Part shown: positions 10,938-18,542 of the stretch, one piece after another
How positions within the stretch are numbered: position 1 is the stretch's first letter
Layout of the letters: every line of letters begins with the position of its first letter
Origin: Lachnospiraceae bacterium
GTDB taxonomy: Bacteria > Bacillota > Clostridia > Lachnospirales > Lachnospiraceae
Direction: 5' to 3'
Length of the DNA stretch: 32,600 nucleotides
NCBI GenBank assembly: GCA_017535945.1
Contig: JAFXTJ010000047.1
Span: 1 to 32,600, forward strand
Program-made: the position numbers and the translations under genes
Notes under the pieces: model-generated
Databases searched by the model: none
Seen by the model: the letters and a program-made list of their open reading frames with translations, nothing else
What the model was told of the DNA's origin: nothing

Positions 10938-12155
10938 ATGGCTAATTTCAAATACCGGGTGATCACACCCGAAGGAAAAAACAAGACAGGCTCCATCCCC
11001 GCCACGGACAAGGGGTCGGCGATCGAACTCTTAAAGAGCACGGGCAATACGGTCATCGCCGTGGAGGAGACCGGACGCTTTGAGGGCAAGATCGATCTCT
11101 CTTTTCTGAAGCCCGGCGTATCCGCCCGGGAGATGAGCGTCTTCTGCAGACAGTTCGTGACGCTCTCCTCGGCCGGTGTCAGTATCGTGCGGGCGCTTTC
11201 CATGCTGGAGGAGCAGGCGGAAAACGGTGCACTCAAGGACGCGCTCAGGGAGCTCAGGCTCACGGTGGAAAAGGGCGGCACGCTCTCGGAAGGCATGCAC
11301 AGGCAGAGCAAGGTGTTCAATCCGATGTTTGCTTCCCTGGTGGGAGCGGGCGAGGAGGCCGGAAAACTGGAGGTGGCCTTTGACCGCATGGCGATCCATT
11401 ACGAAAAGGCCGAGAAACTGCGCGGCGTTGTGGCCAAGGCCATGGTCTATCCCTCGATCCTCGCCGCGGTCGCCGTGGCGGTCATCGTGATCATGCTGAC
11501 CAAGATCGTCCCCATGTACGCGGATATGTTCGACCAGATGGGGACGGAGATGCCCGCTGTGACCCGCGCACTGGTGGATCTGAGCAGGGCATTCTCCCGG
11601 TTCTGGTGGATCCTCGTGCTCCTCATCGCAGCGGCTGTCATCGGCTTCAAGTCCTATGCGGCCACCCCGGCCGGCCGGACACGGATCGACCGTATGAAAC
11701 TGAAGCTCCCGGTCATCGGGACGCTGAACAGGAAGACCTCCTGTGCGCAGTTCTGCAGGAATCTGAGCACACTCCTGGGGGCCGGCATGCCGATCATCCG
11801 CGCGCTGGCCGTAACGGCGGAGACGCTGGGCAACGAGATCTACAGACAGTGCTTAAGGAGTGCGGAGGACGAGGTGACGCGCGGATCTCATCTGTCCGGC
11901 CCGCTCGAGGAGAGCGGCTTGTTCCCCGCGATGATCTGCAATATGATCAGCGTCGGTGAAGAGACCGGCTCCATCGATGTGATGCTGGAGAAGGCGGCGG
12001 ATTACTATGAAGACGAGGTCACCGCAGCCACCGAGAGTGCGGCTGCCGCACTGGAGCCCGTGATCATCGTCGTCATGGCGCTCATCGTCATCGGGATCAT
12101 CGCGGCGGTCTTCTCGCCGATGATCTCGCTGTACACGAATATTGATGCGTTATAA
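10938..12155 (+). CDS. pilC: Type IV pilus inner-membrane platform protein (PilC/GspF family)
   Basis: A 405-residue polytopic membrane protein forming the platform on which PilB works. Two GspF-type helical domains (about residues 65-190 and 270-395) share the pattern of conserved Gly/Glu motifs, for example SLVGAGEEAGKLE and ISVGEETGSID. Three hydrophobic segments are clear: about residues 170-195, 215-235 and 370-395. The N-terminal 60 residues resemble the usual short cytoplasmic lead-in (FKYRVITPEGKNKTG). ATG 10938 abuts the pilB stop without a spacer, indicating translational coupling. Length is normal for the family. A new promoter follows 19 bases after its stop. Confidence 0.94.
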   Translation: MANFKYRVITPEGKNKTGSIPATDKGSAIELLKSTGNTVIAVEETGRFEGKIDLSFLKPGVSAREMSVFCRQFVTLSSAGVSIVRALSMLEEQAENGALKDALRELRLTVEKGGTLSEGMHRQSKVFNPMFASLVGAGEEAGKLEVAFDRMAIHYEKAEKLRGVVAKAMVYPSILAAVAVAVIVIMLTKIVPMYADMFDQMGTEMPAVTRALVDLSRAFSRFWWILVLLIAAAVIGFKSYAATPAGRTRIDRMKLKLPVIGTLNRKTSCAQFCRNLSTLLGAGMPIIRALAVTAETLGNEIYRQCLRSAEDEVTRGSHLSGPLEESGLFPAMICNMISVGEETGSIDVMLEKAADYYEDEVTAATESAAAALEPVIIVVMALIVIGIIAAVFSPMISLYTNIDAL

Positions 12156-12173
12156 CGATAATTAGAATTCAAC

Positions 12174-12202
12174 TTTACGACAGTATGTTTCTGTGTTAAA
12201 AT
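12174..12202 (+). promoter_or_regulatory. Promoter ahead of the first pilin gene
   Basis: TTTACG (12174-12179), a 17-base spacer and TAAAAT (12197-12202) make a good sigma-A promoter in the 83-base gap between pilC and the first pilin. The predicted start is near 12209, giving a leader of about 30 bases with a GAGGAGAGG ribosome binding site. It would let the abundant pilin be made above the level of the upstream assembly genes. Confidence 0.7.
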
Positions 12203-12238
12203 GAAGGTTGGTGTATTGTATTCCTGAGGAGAGGAAAC

Positions 12239-12799
12239 ATGAAACGAAAACAAGGATCCGGTTTTTCTCTCATAGAGCTGCTGATCGCGATCACGATCAT
12301 GGTCGTGCTGGTGGGACTGATCACCCCCACGATCATCCGTTATGTCGACAGAGCCAGAGAGGTCCGGGATATGCAGACGCTGGATTCCATCTATGAGGGG
12401 ATCAACGCGGCGCTGACGGACGAGGATGCATACGATTCCTTCATGGAACAGATCGCGGAGAGCGGCGGTAAGGTGACCTGGCGTTACGGCGCCGTGGATA
12501 TCGAGAGCGGCGACGGTGCCGTGGTCTCCACGGACAATCTCTACCAGACCGGTCCGACCGACGCGTTTACCATTGAGTACCAGGCGGTCATGGGAGACCG
12601 GATGCCGGTGCTCGTATCCAACCGTACCAAGGGTAAGGTGATCCGGTTCTCCTATCTCAACGGACAGCTCAAGGTATGGATCGCCCGGACAGGGGCCAAG
12701 AACGAACAGCGTGTCATCGCAGACAGCAAGGGCAACAAGTTCGAGATGCCCGAGACGGACCGTGCGGCCGATGATGATGGAAACGGCGGTGACAAGTAA
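12239..12799 (+). CDS. Type IV pilin, probable major subunit
   Basis: A 186-residue prepilin. A short basic leader (MKRKQGSG) is followed by the class III signal: cleavage after Gly8, then FSLIELLIAITIMVVLVGL with Glu at position +5 of the mature chain. The hydrophobic N-terminal helix serves as membrane anchor and later as filament core. The C-terminal domain (about residues 40-186) has no cysteines, so there is no disulfide D-loop, and it ends in an acidic DDDGNGGDK tail. It has its own promoter and a strong ribosome binding site, and is the first of two related pilins, which favours the major-subunit role. A prepilin peptidase (PilD) is needed but is not in the window. Confidence 0.9.
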   Translation: MKRKQGSGFSLIELLIAITIMVVLVGLITPTIIRYVDRAREVRDMQTLDSIYEGINAALTDEDAYDSFMEQIAESGGKVTWRYGAVDIESGDGAVVSTDNLYQTGPTDAFTIEYQAVMGDRMPVLVSNRTKGKVIRFSYLNGQLKVWIARTGAKNEQRVIADSKGNKFEMPETDRAADDDGNGGDK

Positions 12800-13310
12800 G
12801 ACTGTCCCCCGTAGAAATGCCGGTTTTTCCCTGGTGGAGCTGATCATCTCCGTCTCCATCATGGTGATGATGACGGGGGCGATAACCCCTGCTCTCATGC
12901 GTTATGTGGAGAAGGGACGGGAACGCCGCGATACACAGAGTATAGAGATGCTGTACAGCGCCCTTGGCGGTGCGCTGTATGATGAGGTCGCCTATGACGC
13001 GGTAAAGAGCGGATTGGAGAAAAAGGGGATCTATTCCGCCCCCATCGCGGCGTCGGCGTTTTTTTTGCAGGATGACGCATTTGCCGACGCCGTGCGGGAC
13101 TATATCCCCACAGCGCCGAAGCTGACTTCCGCGGCCGCACAGGGACGCGGAGTTTCGTATGAGATCATGCTGTACATCACGGAGACCATTGATCCGGAGA
13201 CGGGGATCCGTGCGATAAAATACGCTGTCTGGGCGGGAGATGCGGATCACTGCGCCGGCAGTGAGTACATCGGCGGCATATTGCCCGCATTTGTTACCAT
13301 AGATAACTAA
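12771..13310 (+). CDS. Second type IV pilin, paralogue of the preceding one
   Basis: A prepilin of about 179 residues whose processed region is NAG / FSLVELIISVSIMVMMTG, with Glu at mature position +5. Residues after the membrane helix (ITPALMRYVEKGRERRD, then Y-S-A-L and DEVAYDAV) align closely with the first pilin (ITPTIIRYVDRAREVRD, DEDAYDSF), so the pair arose by duplication. The start is uncertain. ATG codons at 12771, 12774 and 12777 and GTG 12789 are all in frame and none has a clear ribosome binding site; all overlap the end of the first pilin. I chose the first of the ATG cluster. A longer start at 12711 is unlikely because it would add an irregular leader. It could be an alternative major pilin or an abundant minor one. 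Confidence 0.88.
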   Translation: MMMETAVTSKTVPRRNAGFSLVELIISVSIMVMMTGAITPALMRYVEKGRERRDTQSIEMLYSALGGALYDEVAYDAVKSGLEKKGIYSAPIAASAFFLQDDAFADAVRDYIPTAPKLTSAAAQGRGVSYEIMLYITETIDPETGIRAIKYAVWAGDADHCAGSEYIGGILPAFVTIDN

Positions 13311-13332
13311 CTCACAGACACAGAGGAACAAG

Positions 13333-15156
13333 ATGTCGGAGTTGATATCCATCGTCATCAACAGTAATATCCTGCGTGTGGCCCTGCTCAACCGGAGCAG
13401 GACGGGAACCCGTGTGCGCCGCGTTCTGGAGAAGGAATGCCCGGCCGAGATGGTGGACGGGAGCCTTGTCAAGGATCCGGAAGCCTTTGCGGGATTCCTG
13501 AAACTCCAGTTAAACAGCGCGGGGATCCATGCCAGAGAAGCGATCTTCACCCTTCCCGCAGATAAGCTCATGACCAGGGAAGTGGTCCTGCCGGATGTCG
13601 GGGATGCGCGGATCCGGCAGATCGTTGCGACCAACGCCGGCGAGTATTTCCCGATCAATCTGGAAGATTACGTCATCGGTTTCTACCGCATCGCCGCGGT
13701 CCGCAAAAATGAGGAGCGTGCCGTTGCCAAAGACGCGGCAGCGCCGGATGCGGAGCCGCCGCAGCCCGCGGTGGAACTGGAAAACGACGCGGATGTGGAG
13801 CTGACCTCTTTCGGAGAAGAGGAGCAGTCCGGGAAAGCCGCGCGGAAAAAGAAAAAGAAGAAGAAAAAGCGTCTCACCCGGGCAGAGAAGAAACGTCTGG
13901 CGCAGGAGGCGGCAGAAAACGGGGATTCCGAGGGGGGCAGGAAGAAAAAAGAGCGCGGCGAGGTCCGCGTGATGGCGATCGCCGCTCCCAATGAGATGGT
14001 GAGATCGCTCTACGAGACCGCCCAGTATCTGCACATCCGTGTGGAGTCCATCGATTTCATCGGCAACAGCGTATTCCGGCTGGCACAGATGCAGGTGGGA
14101 CGCGAACCCACGCTGACCGTGGATATCTCCGGTGACCATACGGCGCTCACTTTCTTTGACAGCGGCGATATGATCATGCAGCGTAACATCGATTTCGGCA
14201 TGGATCAGATCGTGGATATCGTGGCCAGAGAACGCTGGGTCAGTGCGGAGCGTGCGGACGAGATGCTGCGCCGTACGGAACTCATCAGCGAGGATCTGCC
14301 GGCCGGCGATCCGATCGCCGAACCGCTTCATTTCGCGGTGGACATGATCCGCCGCACCATGATCTATTATACGAGAAACCGCGGTATGCAGCCCGTGGAG
14401 CAGGTCCTGCTCATGGGTGATGCCGTCTATTACAAGGGCGTCAGGGAACTGCTGGAAGCACAGCTGACTGTTCCCGTTACCTCTCTCACACAGCTCAGGG
14501 GTGTTTCCATTCCGCGCGCGGCCGCCGTCAGAGAGCAGGCCATGCGTTATCTGGACAACTACGGCGCGGTCATCGCACCGGTCGGTTTCCTCTCTCAGGA
14601 GCTGTCCAAGGCCAGAGAGGAGCGCAGCGGGAAAAAGGTGTACCGCGCGATCCTCGCCGCCGCGGCGATCGGCAGCGCGGCACTGATCTCCGTGCCGACG
14701 ATCCAGTATTTCACCATGAAGAAGGAAGTGGAAAAACTGGAGAAATCCGTTTCCGCACTGAAGGATGCGGACGCGCTGCTCGCCTCCTATGAGGAAGCAA
14801 AACTCCGCGGCGATGATGTGCGTAATGTGAAAGGACTCACCGCCTCGCATAATGACGGCCTCTCCGTGTTCATCCGGGATCTGGAGGAAGCGCGGCCTAA
14901 GGGGCTTGCAATTGAGAATTTCACGATCGATGAGGGGGAGATCTCCATGACGGTGCTTGCGACCGGCAAGGACGTCATAGCCGCTTTCTTAAGGGCGCTG
15001 GAAGGGATCGAGAATATCTCCGAGGTGGAAGCCAGCGCATTGACCAGTTATTATGAAGGCAATTCCGAAACGGTGGCCTGCTCGGTTTCCTGCATGCTGA
15101 CCAATCGTGAGAAACGGGATTACGAGATGACGGTCACAGAGGAGGCAGGACAATGA
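13333..15156 (+). CDS. PilM-PilN fusion protein of the pilus alignment complex
   Basis: A 607-residue protein joining two usually separate T4P proteins. Residues about 1-430 are a PilM-type actin-like ATPase (ISIVINSNILRVALL at the N-terminus; TLTVDISGDHTALTFFDSGD and the VLLMGDAVYYKG segment as nucleotide-binding parts). It is interrupted near residues 150-215 by a long charged insertion with eight consecutive lysines. A membrane helix at about residues 437-457 and the following coiled coil and small domain (to 607) match PilN, the inner-membrane fimbrial assembly protein. In other T4P systems PilM in the cytoplasm binds the short cytoplasmic N-terminus of PilN, so the fusion fixes that contact. 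ATG 13333 follows CAGAGGAACA. The stop overlaps the pilO start (ATGA). Confidence 0.88.
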   Translation: MSELISIVINSNILRVALLNRSRTGTRVRRVLEKECPAEMVDGSLVKDPEAFAGFLKLQLNSAGIHAREAIFTLPADKLMTREVVLPDVGDARIRQIVATNAGEYFPINLEDYVIGFYRIAAVRKNEERAVAKDAAAPDAEPPQPAVELENDADVELTSFGEEEQSGKAARKKKKKKKKRLTRAEKKRLAQEAAENGDSEGGRKKKERGEVRVMAIAAPNEMVRSLYETAQYLHIRVESIDFIGNSVFRLAQMQVGREPTLTVDISGDHTALTFFDSGDMIMQRNIDFGMDQIVDIVARERWVSAERADEMLRRTELISEDLPAGDPIAEPLHFAVDMIRRTMIYYTRNRGMQPVEQVLLMGDAVYYKGVRELLEAQLTVPVTSLTQLRGVSIPRAAAVREQAMRYLDNYGAVIAPVGFLSQELSKAREERSGKKVYRAILAAAAIGSAALISVPTIQYFTMKKEVEKLEKSVSALKDADALLASYEEAKLRGDDVRNVKGLTASHNDGLSVFIRDLEEARPKGLAIENFTIDEGEISMTVLATGKDVIAAFLRALEGIENISEVEASALTSYYEGNSETVACSVSCMLTNREKRDYEMTVTEEAGQ

Positions 15157-16091
15157 AGCATATTTCAAGGGTCCGTCTGCTGCTTGCGATCGCTGCGTCT
15201 CTCGCCATGCTCCTGTTCTCCGGACTGGTTGCGGGAGGCAGGATCCGGGAATCCGTCCAGAAGCTCATCGAGAAGAAAACGGAGCTGGAGAACGAGTATG
15301 AACGCCGCAGGAAGATCGAAGACTCCCGTGCGGATTACGAGAACCAGACCGTGATCTTTGACGCCGACTATGAGGCGATGACGGCTCTCTACCCCACCAG
15401 GATCACACAGAACAACCAGATCCTGTTCCTCAAGGGGATCGAGGACGAATTCGGGATCCGGATCGCATCGGCCAGCTACACGGAGCCGGAGGTGCTCTAC
15501 CGCTTCCATTATCTCGCTGCAGGCAACCGGGAGAGTTATTCCCTGGTGCGCAGCACGATCCAGTTTCCGATGCAGCTCTCCTATGAGGAATGGAAACGGT
15601 TCATTGCCTATATCGAGGAGACCAACGGCTGTGTCGTGATCGAGTCGGTGAGTGCCGATTATGATTCCGCGGAATCCATGGTGGATGCCAATGTGACGAT
15701 CAGCCAGTATGCCGTGACCGGCGATGACCGGGAGGGGACGGAGATGACTACGGAGGTCGAGACCGGCGGCGACAATATCTTTTACTCCGGCATCGATCTC
15801 AGGATCGGGGAGGCGGCTTCCGCCACCCTGCAGGATTATTATCCGTCGGGCAGCGGTTACGGGACCAATACCGCACAGGATTCATACAGCGGCGCAGGCA
15901 ACGTGACATTCGGCGGCGGGGAGACCGTTTACGTCGGAGATACGGAACCCGGTACGGACGATCAATACGCCGGAGATACGGAGCAGGAGAACACGCAGGA
16001 CGGGACCTACGCGCAGGAGCAGACGGAGAACAATGCGGGCGGCACGGCGGACAACGGCACTTCTTCGGGCATACGCAACAGTCTCCGGTAA
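15153..16091 (+). CDS. PilO-like pilus alignment protein with low-complexity C-terminal tail
   Basis: A 312-residue protein with a membrane helix at about residues 7-28, then a coiled coil (about 32-65) and an alpha/beta domain to about residue 190. This is the PilO layout and its place directly after the PilN part supports it. In characterised systems PilN and PilO form a dimer linking PilM and the platform to the pilus. The last 120 residues are Gly/Ser/Thr/Gln/Asp-rich, acidic and without predicted structure; ordinary PilO proteins lack such a tail. The start overlaps the previous stop as ATGA. Its last 59 bases overlap the next pilin gene in another frame. Sequence similarity to PilO is weak by eye, so the call leans on topology and context. 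Confidence 0.78.
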   Translation: MKHISRVRLLLAIAASLAMLLFSGLVAGGRIRESVQKLIEKKTELENEYERRRKIEDSRADYENQTVIFDADYEAMTALYPTRITQNNQILFLKGIEDEFGIRIASASYTEPEVLYRFHYLAAGNRESYSLVRSTIQFPMQLSYEEWKRFIAYIEETNGCVVIESVSADYDSAESMVDANVTISQYAVTGDDREGTEMTTEVETGGDNIFYSGIDLRIGEAASATLQDYYPSGSGYGTNTAQDSYSGAGNVTFGGGETVYVGDTEPGTDDQYAGDTEQENTQDGTYAQEQTENNAGGTADNGTSSGIRNSLR

Positions 16092-16695
16092 GGAGCGGCC
16101 GCGCAGGGACAGAAACACGGCCGGCTTTTCCATGGTGGAACTGCTGGTTTCCGTTGCCCTCATGAGCGTGATGACGGCGATCCTGCTGCAGTCTTTCATC
16201 GTGGCCAGACGCCTGAATGCCAGGGTGTCCACGGAGCAGAAGATACAGACTTTTGCACAGACCACCATGGAGAGCATGAAAGCGGCTCCGTTCACGGAGG
16301 AACTGCTGAGCGGCAATGCGGGACGCAACGGCACGTATATGCTGGATGACATCGCCTGGCGCATCGAGCAGGACGGCAGCCGCGTGGCCCTCATCTATAA
16401 TGATGTCGGAAACGGCCGCGGCCCGGTCGTGAGTTTCGGCAAGCAATACGGTGTGCGGGTCGAGATCGATCCCACCCCCTACAGTGACAAAGGACGCGTC
16501 ATCGCCGCCAAGGGGAGCGCTCTTGTCACTTCGTATAACAGATGGCAGACGGCACCCGTGAACGGGGTGATCCCGGAGAGAGGGACACTGGTGCGGATGG
16601 ATGTGGTCGTCTACCGGATCGAGAGCCGGAAGGCAACGAACGGCCCGGAACAGTTAAGGCTCACCACGGCGCGTCTGATCGGAGGCGGTCTGTGA
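16033..16695 (+). CDS. Minor pilin (GspI/PilV-like)
   Basis: A 220-residue prepilin with an unusually long basic leader of 31 residues ending ...RDRNTAG, then FSMVELLVSVALMSVMTAI with Glu at mature +5. No other start codon exists between ATG 16033 and the cleavage site, and a GGAG site lies four bases upstream, so the start and the 59-base overlap with the PilO-like gene are real. The globular part (about residues 60-220) has no cysteines. By position it is the first of four minor pilin-like genes that resemble the H/I/J/K pseudopilins which prime pilus assembly. The I-type assignment is tentative. Confidence 0.82.
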   Translation: MRAARRTTALLRAYATVSGKERPRRDRNTAGFSMVELLVSVALMSVMTAILLQSFIVARRLNARVSTEQKIQTFAQTTMESMKAAPFTEELLSGNAGRNGTYMLDDIAWRIEQDGSRVALIYNDVGNGRGPVVSFGKQYGVRVEIDPTPYSDKGRVIAAKGSALVTSYNRWQTAPVNGVIPERGTLVRMDVVVYRIESRKATNGPEQLRLTTARLIGGGL

Positions 16696-17342
16696 GGGCC
16701 TTTTTTCAAAAATGTCGGAAACGGCTGAGAAGCCGTGCCGGTCAGACTTTTGTGCTGGTGATGACAGTCACGGCCATGGGAACGGTGCTCGGGTTTATGG
16801 CCATGAGTGCTGCTCTCATGAGTATGCGCGTACGCGCGGCGAACCGTCTGGCGGACAAGACATTTTACCGCCTGGAGATGGCGGAGGAAGAGATCCGTGC
16901 CGGCCTGTCCCGGGATATGATGGAAGTTGCCGCCGGTGCCTCGCAGGGCAGGGACTGGCGTGTTATGCTGCTGGACAGCCGCATGGGGATCCATGACGTC
17001 AATGTGCTCCTGCCGGAGAATGCGGCGAAGATGGCGAGCAGACGGGAGGCGGCCGGCAAAAGTGCCGGTGAGTATCTGGCGGAACTTTCCGCGACGATCC
17101 CTGTCGCCGGGCATGCCGGAACGGTGCAGGACAGGACGGAGGAGATCACCGTGACCGTGGGCGATATCGAGCTGGGAACGGCGGGCGAACTGCTCCTGAA
17201 AGATGTGGAGATGACACTGATCAATTACGAGCGGGATTCCCAGGCGCAGATCATATGCGATCTCACGCTGCGGATCCCGGACCAGGGACGGATCCCTCTG
17301 AATGAGGTGGTGCGTGTTGGCAACTGGCGCAGGATCGGATAA
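16692..17342 (+). CDS. Minor pilin-like protein (GspK/PilX-like, no Glu5)
   Basis: A 216-residue protein starting at GTG 16692, which overlaps the previous stop (GTGA) and has GGAGG six bases upstream. A basic leader (RAFFQKCRKRLRSRAG) is followed by a hydrophobic helix QTFVLVMTVTAMGTVLGFM. If cleaved after that Gly, position +5 is not Glu, which is the exception known for GspK and PilX. The rest (about residues 55-216) is a soluble domain with an early helix rich in Arg/Glu. Its place among three normal prepilins fits a tip subunit of the K/X type. A reading frame reaches back to 16542 inside the preceding gene but is not needed. Function is inferred from topology and context. Confidence 0.78.
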   Translation: MRAFFQKCRKRLRSRAGQTFVLVMTVTAMGTVLGFMAMSAALMSMRVRAANRLADKTFYRLEMAEEEIRAGLSRDMMEVAAGASQGRDWRVMLLDSRMGIHDVNVLLPENAAKMASRREAAGKSAGEYLAELSATIPVAGHAGTVQDRTEEITVTVGDIELGTAGELLLKDVEMTLINYERDSQAQIICDLTLRIPDQGRIPLNEVVRVGNWRRIG

Positions 17343-17862
17343 GAAGGCGGCGCGGGGAGAGGCGGGCTTTTCCCTGATCGAGCTGCTCGTGGTGATCTCC
17401 GTTATCATGACGATGACGGGTATCACCGTTATGGGAATGGGTTCCTACCGTGCCAAGATCACGGAACGGCGCACGAGAGAGATCGCGGATGAACTGCTGC
17501 TTGCGCAGAATTCGCAGCAGATCAGACCCGGCATTTTCCGTGCCCGCCTGATGCAGGAAGGCCATGACTGGGTCATCGCGGTGGAGCGCACGATGGATAC
17601 GGAGCAGAAGAAAGATCCTGCCTGGTCCGAGTTTGACAGAAAGTCCCTGGGAAGCTCCAATTCCCTGCGGATCATGGCAGCAAACGGGAAGCTTCTGCAG
17701 AGTGACAGCACCGGTACCTATCACGAGTGGCGGTTTGACCGTGAGACCGGTGCCTGCACCGGCGGCGCAGGCGAGATCCTGCTGGAAGGTTCGGGCAAGA
17801 CCTACAGGCTGACGGTCTTTCCGGTCACGGGCAGAACGCAGATCCAGACGGTGTACGAATGA
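17314..17862 (+). CDS. Minor pilin (GspH/FimT-like)
   Basis: A prepilin of about 182 residues with processing site GEAG / FSLIELLVVISVIMTMTGI and Glu at mature +5. The soluble domain includes the pattern LLLAQNSQQIRPG and FRARLMQEGHDW, then a C-terminal TYRLTVFPVTGRTQI strand region, like the beta-rich H/FimT pseudopilins. The start is uncertain among ATG 17302, GTG 17314 and TTG 17317. A GAGGTG site at 17304-17309 is four bases from GTG and seven from TTG, so one of these two is favoured. The gene overlaps the previous one, whose stop is at 17342. The gene at 17859 overlaps its stop. Confidence 0.83.
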   Translation: MLATGAGSDKKAARGEAGFSLIELLVVISVIMTMTGITVMGMGSYRAKITERRTREIADELLLAQNSQQIRPGIFRARLMQEGHDWVIAVERTMDTEQKKDPAWSEFDRKSLGSSNSLRIMAANGKLLQSDSTGTYHEWRFDRETGACTGGAGEILLEGSGKTYRLTVFPVTGRTQIQTVYE

Positions 17863-18524
17863 GGAAGGGCAGCAGACAACAGAGGGGCGGTGTACGGCGT
17901 TCCGTCCGCGGCATGACGCTCATCGAACTGATCGTCGGACTGGCGATCTCATCCGTGGTCTCCCTGATGGCGGCGCAGTTTTTCTCCGTGGTGGTGCGGC
18001 TGCACAGGACGAGCACGGAGATCTCCTCCATTCAGAAGGATGCCCAGACCATCACGGCACAGCTCACACGCTCCATCATGAGCGCGGCGGAGATCTGTTA
18101 TACGGATAACGGGCGGGAGTGCCTGCTCATGACGGGCAGAGAGGAACAGGGAGATACCTCCCCGGTCTTCCGCGGAGAAGTCTTTTACTACGACCGCGAC
18201 AGCGGGAACTTTTATGCCGATACGGGGTTCACGGCAGTCAATCCGGGTCAGAACCTTTTCAATTCCCTGCGGATCCGGACGGAGATGGGACGGATCGCCA
18301 CACCGGAATACCTGGTGAGCAACAAGTTGCAGGATCTGCACCTGTCCCTGTCCAGACCGCTGTCGGAGTTTGACAGCCTCGGAGGAGACGCCTACGGGGT
18401 GCGGAGAGATTTCTATATCGAAGCCGACCTGTCCATGCAGTACAGGGAGAGCCGCAGTTACGAATACAACCTGCGCGCGGTGCCGCGCGGGATGCCGGAG
18501 CAGATCACCTGGGATGCCCGATAG
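17859..18524 (+). CDS. Minor pilin (GspJ/PilW-like)
   Basis: A 221-residue prepilin with a basic leader (RGGVRRSVRG) and mature start MTLIELIVGLAISSVVSL with Glu at +5. The globular domain follows from about residue 45. It is the largest of the Glu5-containing minor pilins and the last pilus gene here, matching the usual J/PilW position and size. The start overlaps the previous stop (ATGA). Two cysteines (CYTDNGREC) lie close together near residues 85-95 and could form a small disulfide loop. No PilT, PilD or further pil genes follow; the next gene is a glycoside hydrolase. Confidence 0.83.
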   Translation: MRKGSRQQRGGVRRSVRGMTLIELIVGLAISSVVSLMAAQFFSVVVRLHRTSTEISSIQKDAQTITAQLTRSIMSAAEICYTDNGRECLLMTGREEQGDTSPVFRGEVFYYDRDSGNFYADTGFTAVNPGQNLFNSLRIRTEMGRIATPEYLVSNKLQDLHLSLSRPLSEFDSLGGDAYGVRRDFYIEADLSMQYRESRSYEYNLRAVPRGMPEQITWDAR

Positions 18525-18542
18525 GCTGAGAGGAGCTTACAA

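Noticed and set aside
13846..13869. A-rich polylysine run as a programmed frameshift site
   Set aside because: The zero frame continues through a full PilM-PilN product and no alternative-frame product or downstream stimulatory structure is apparent.
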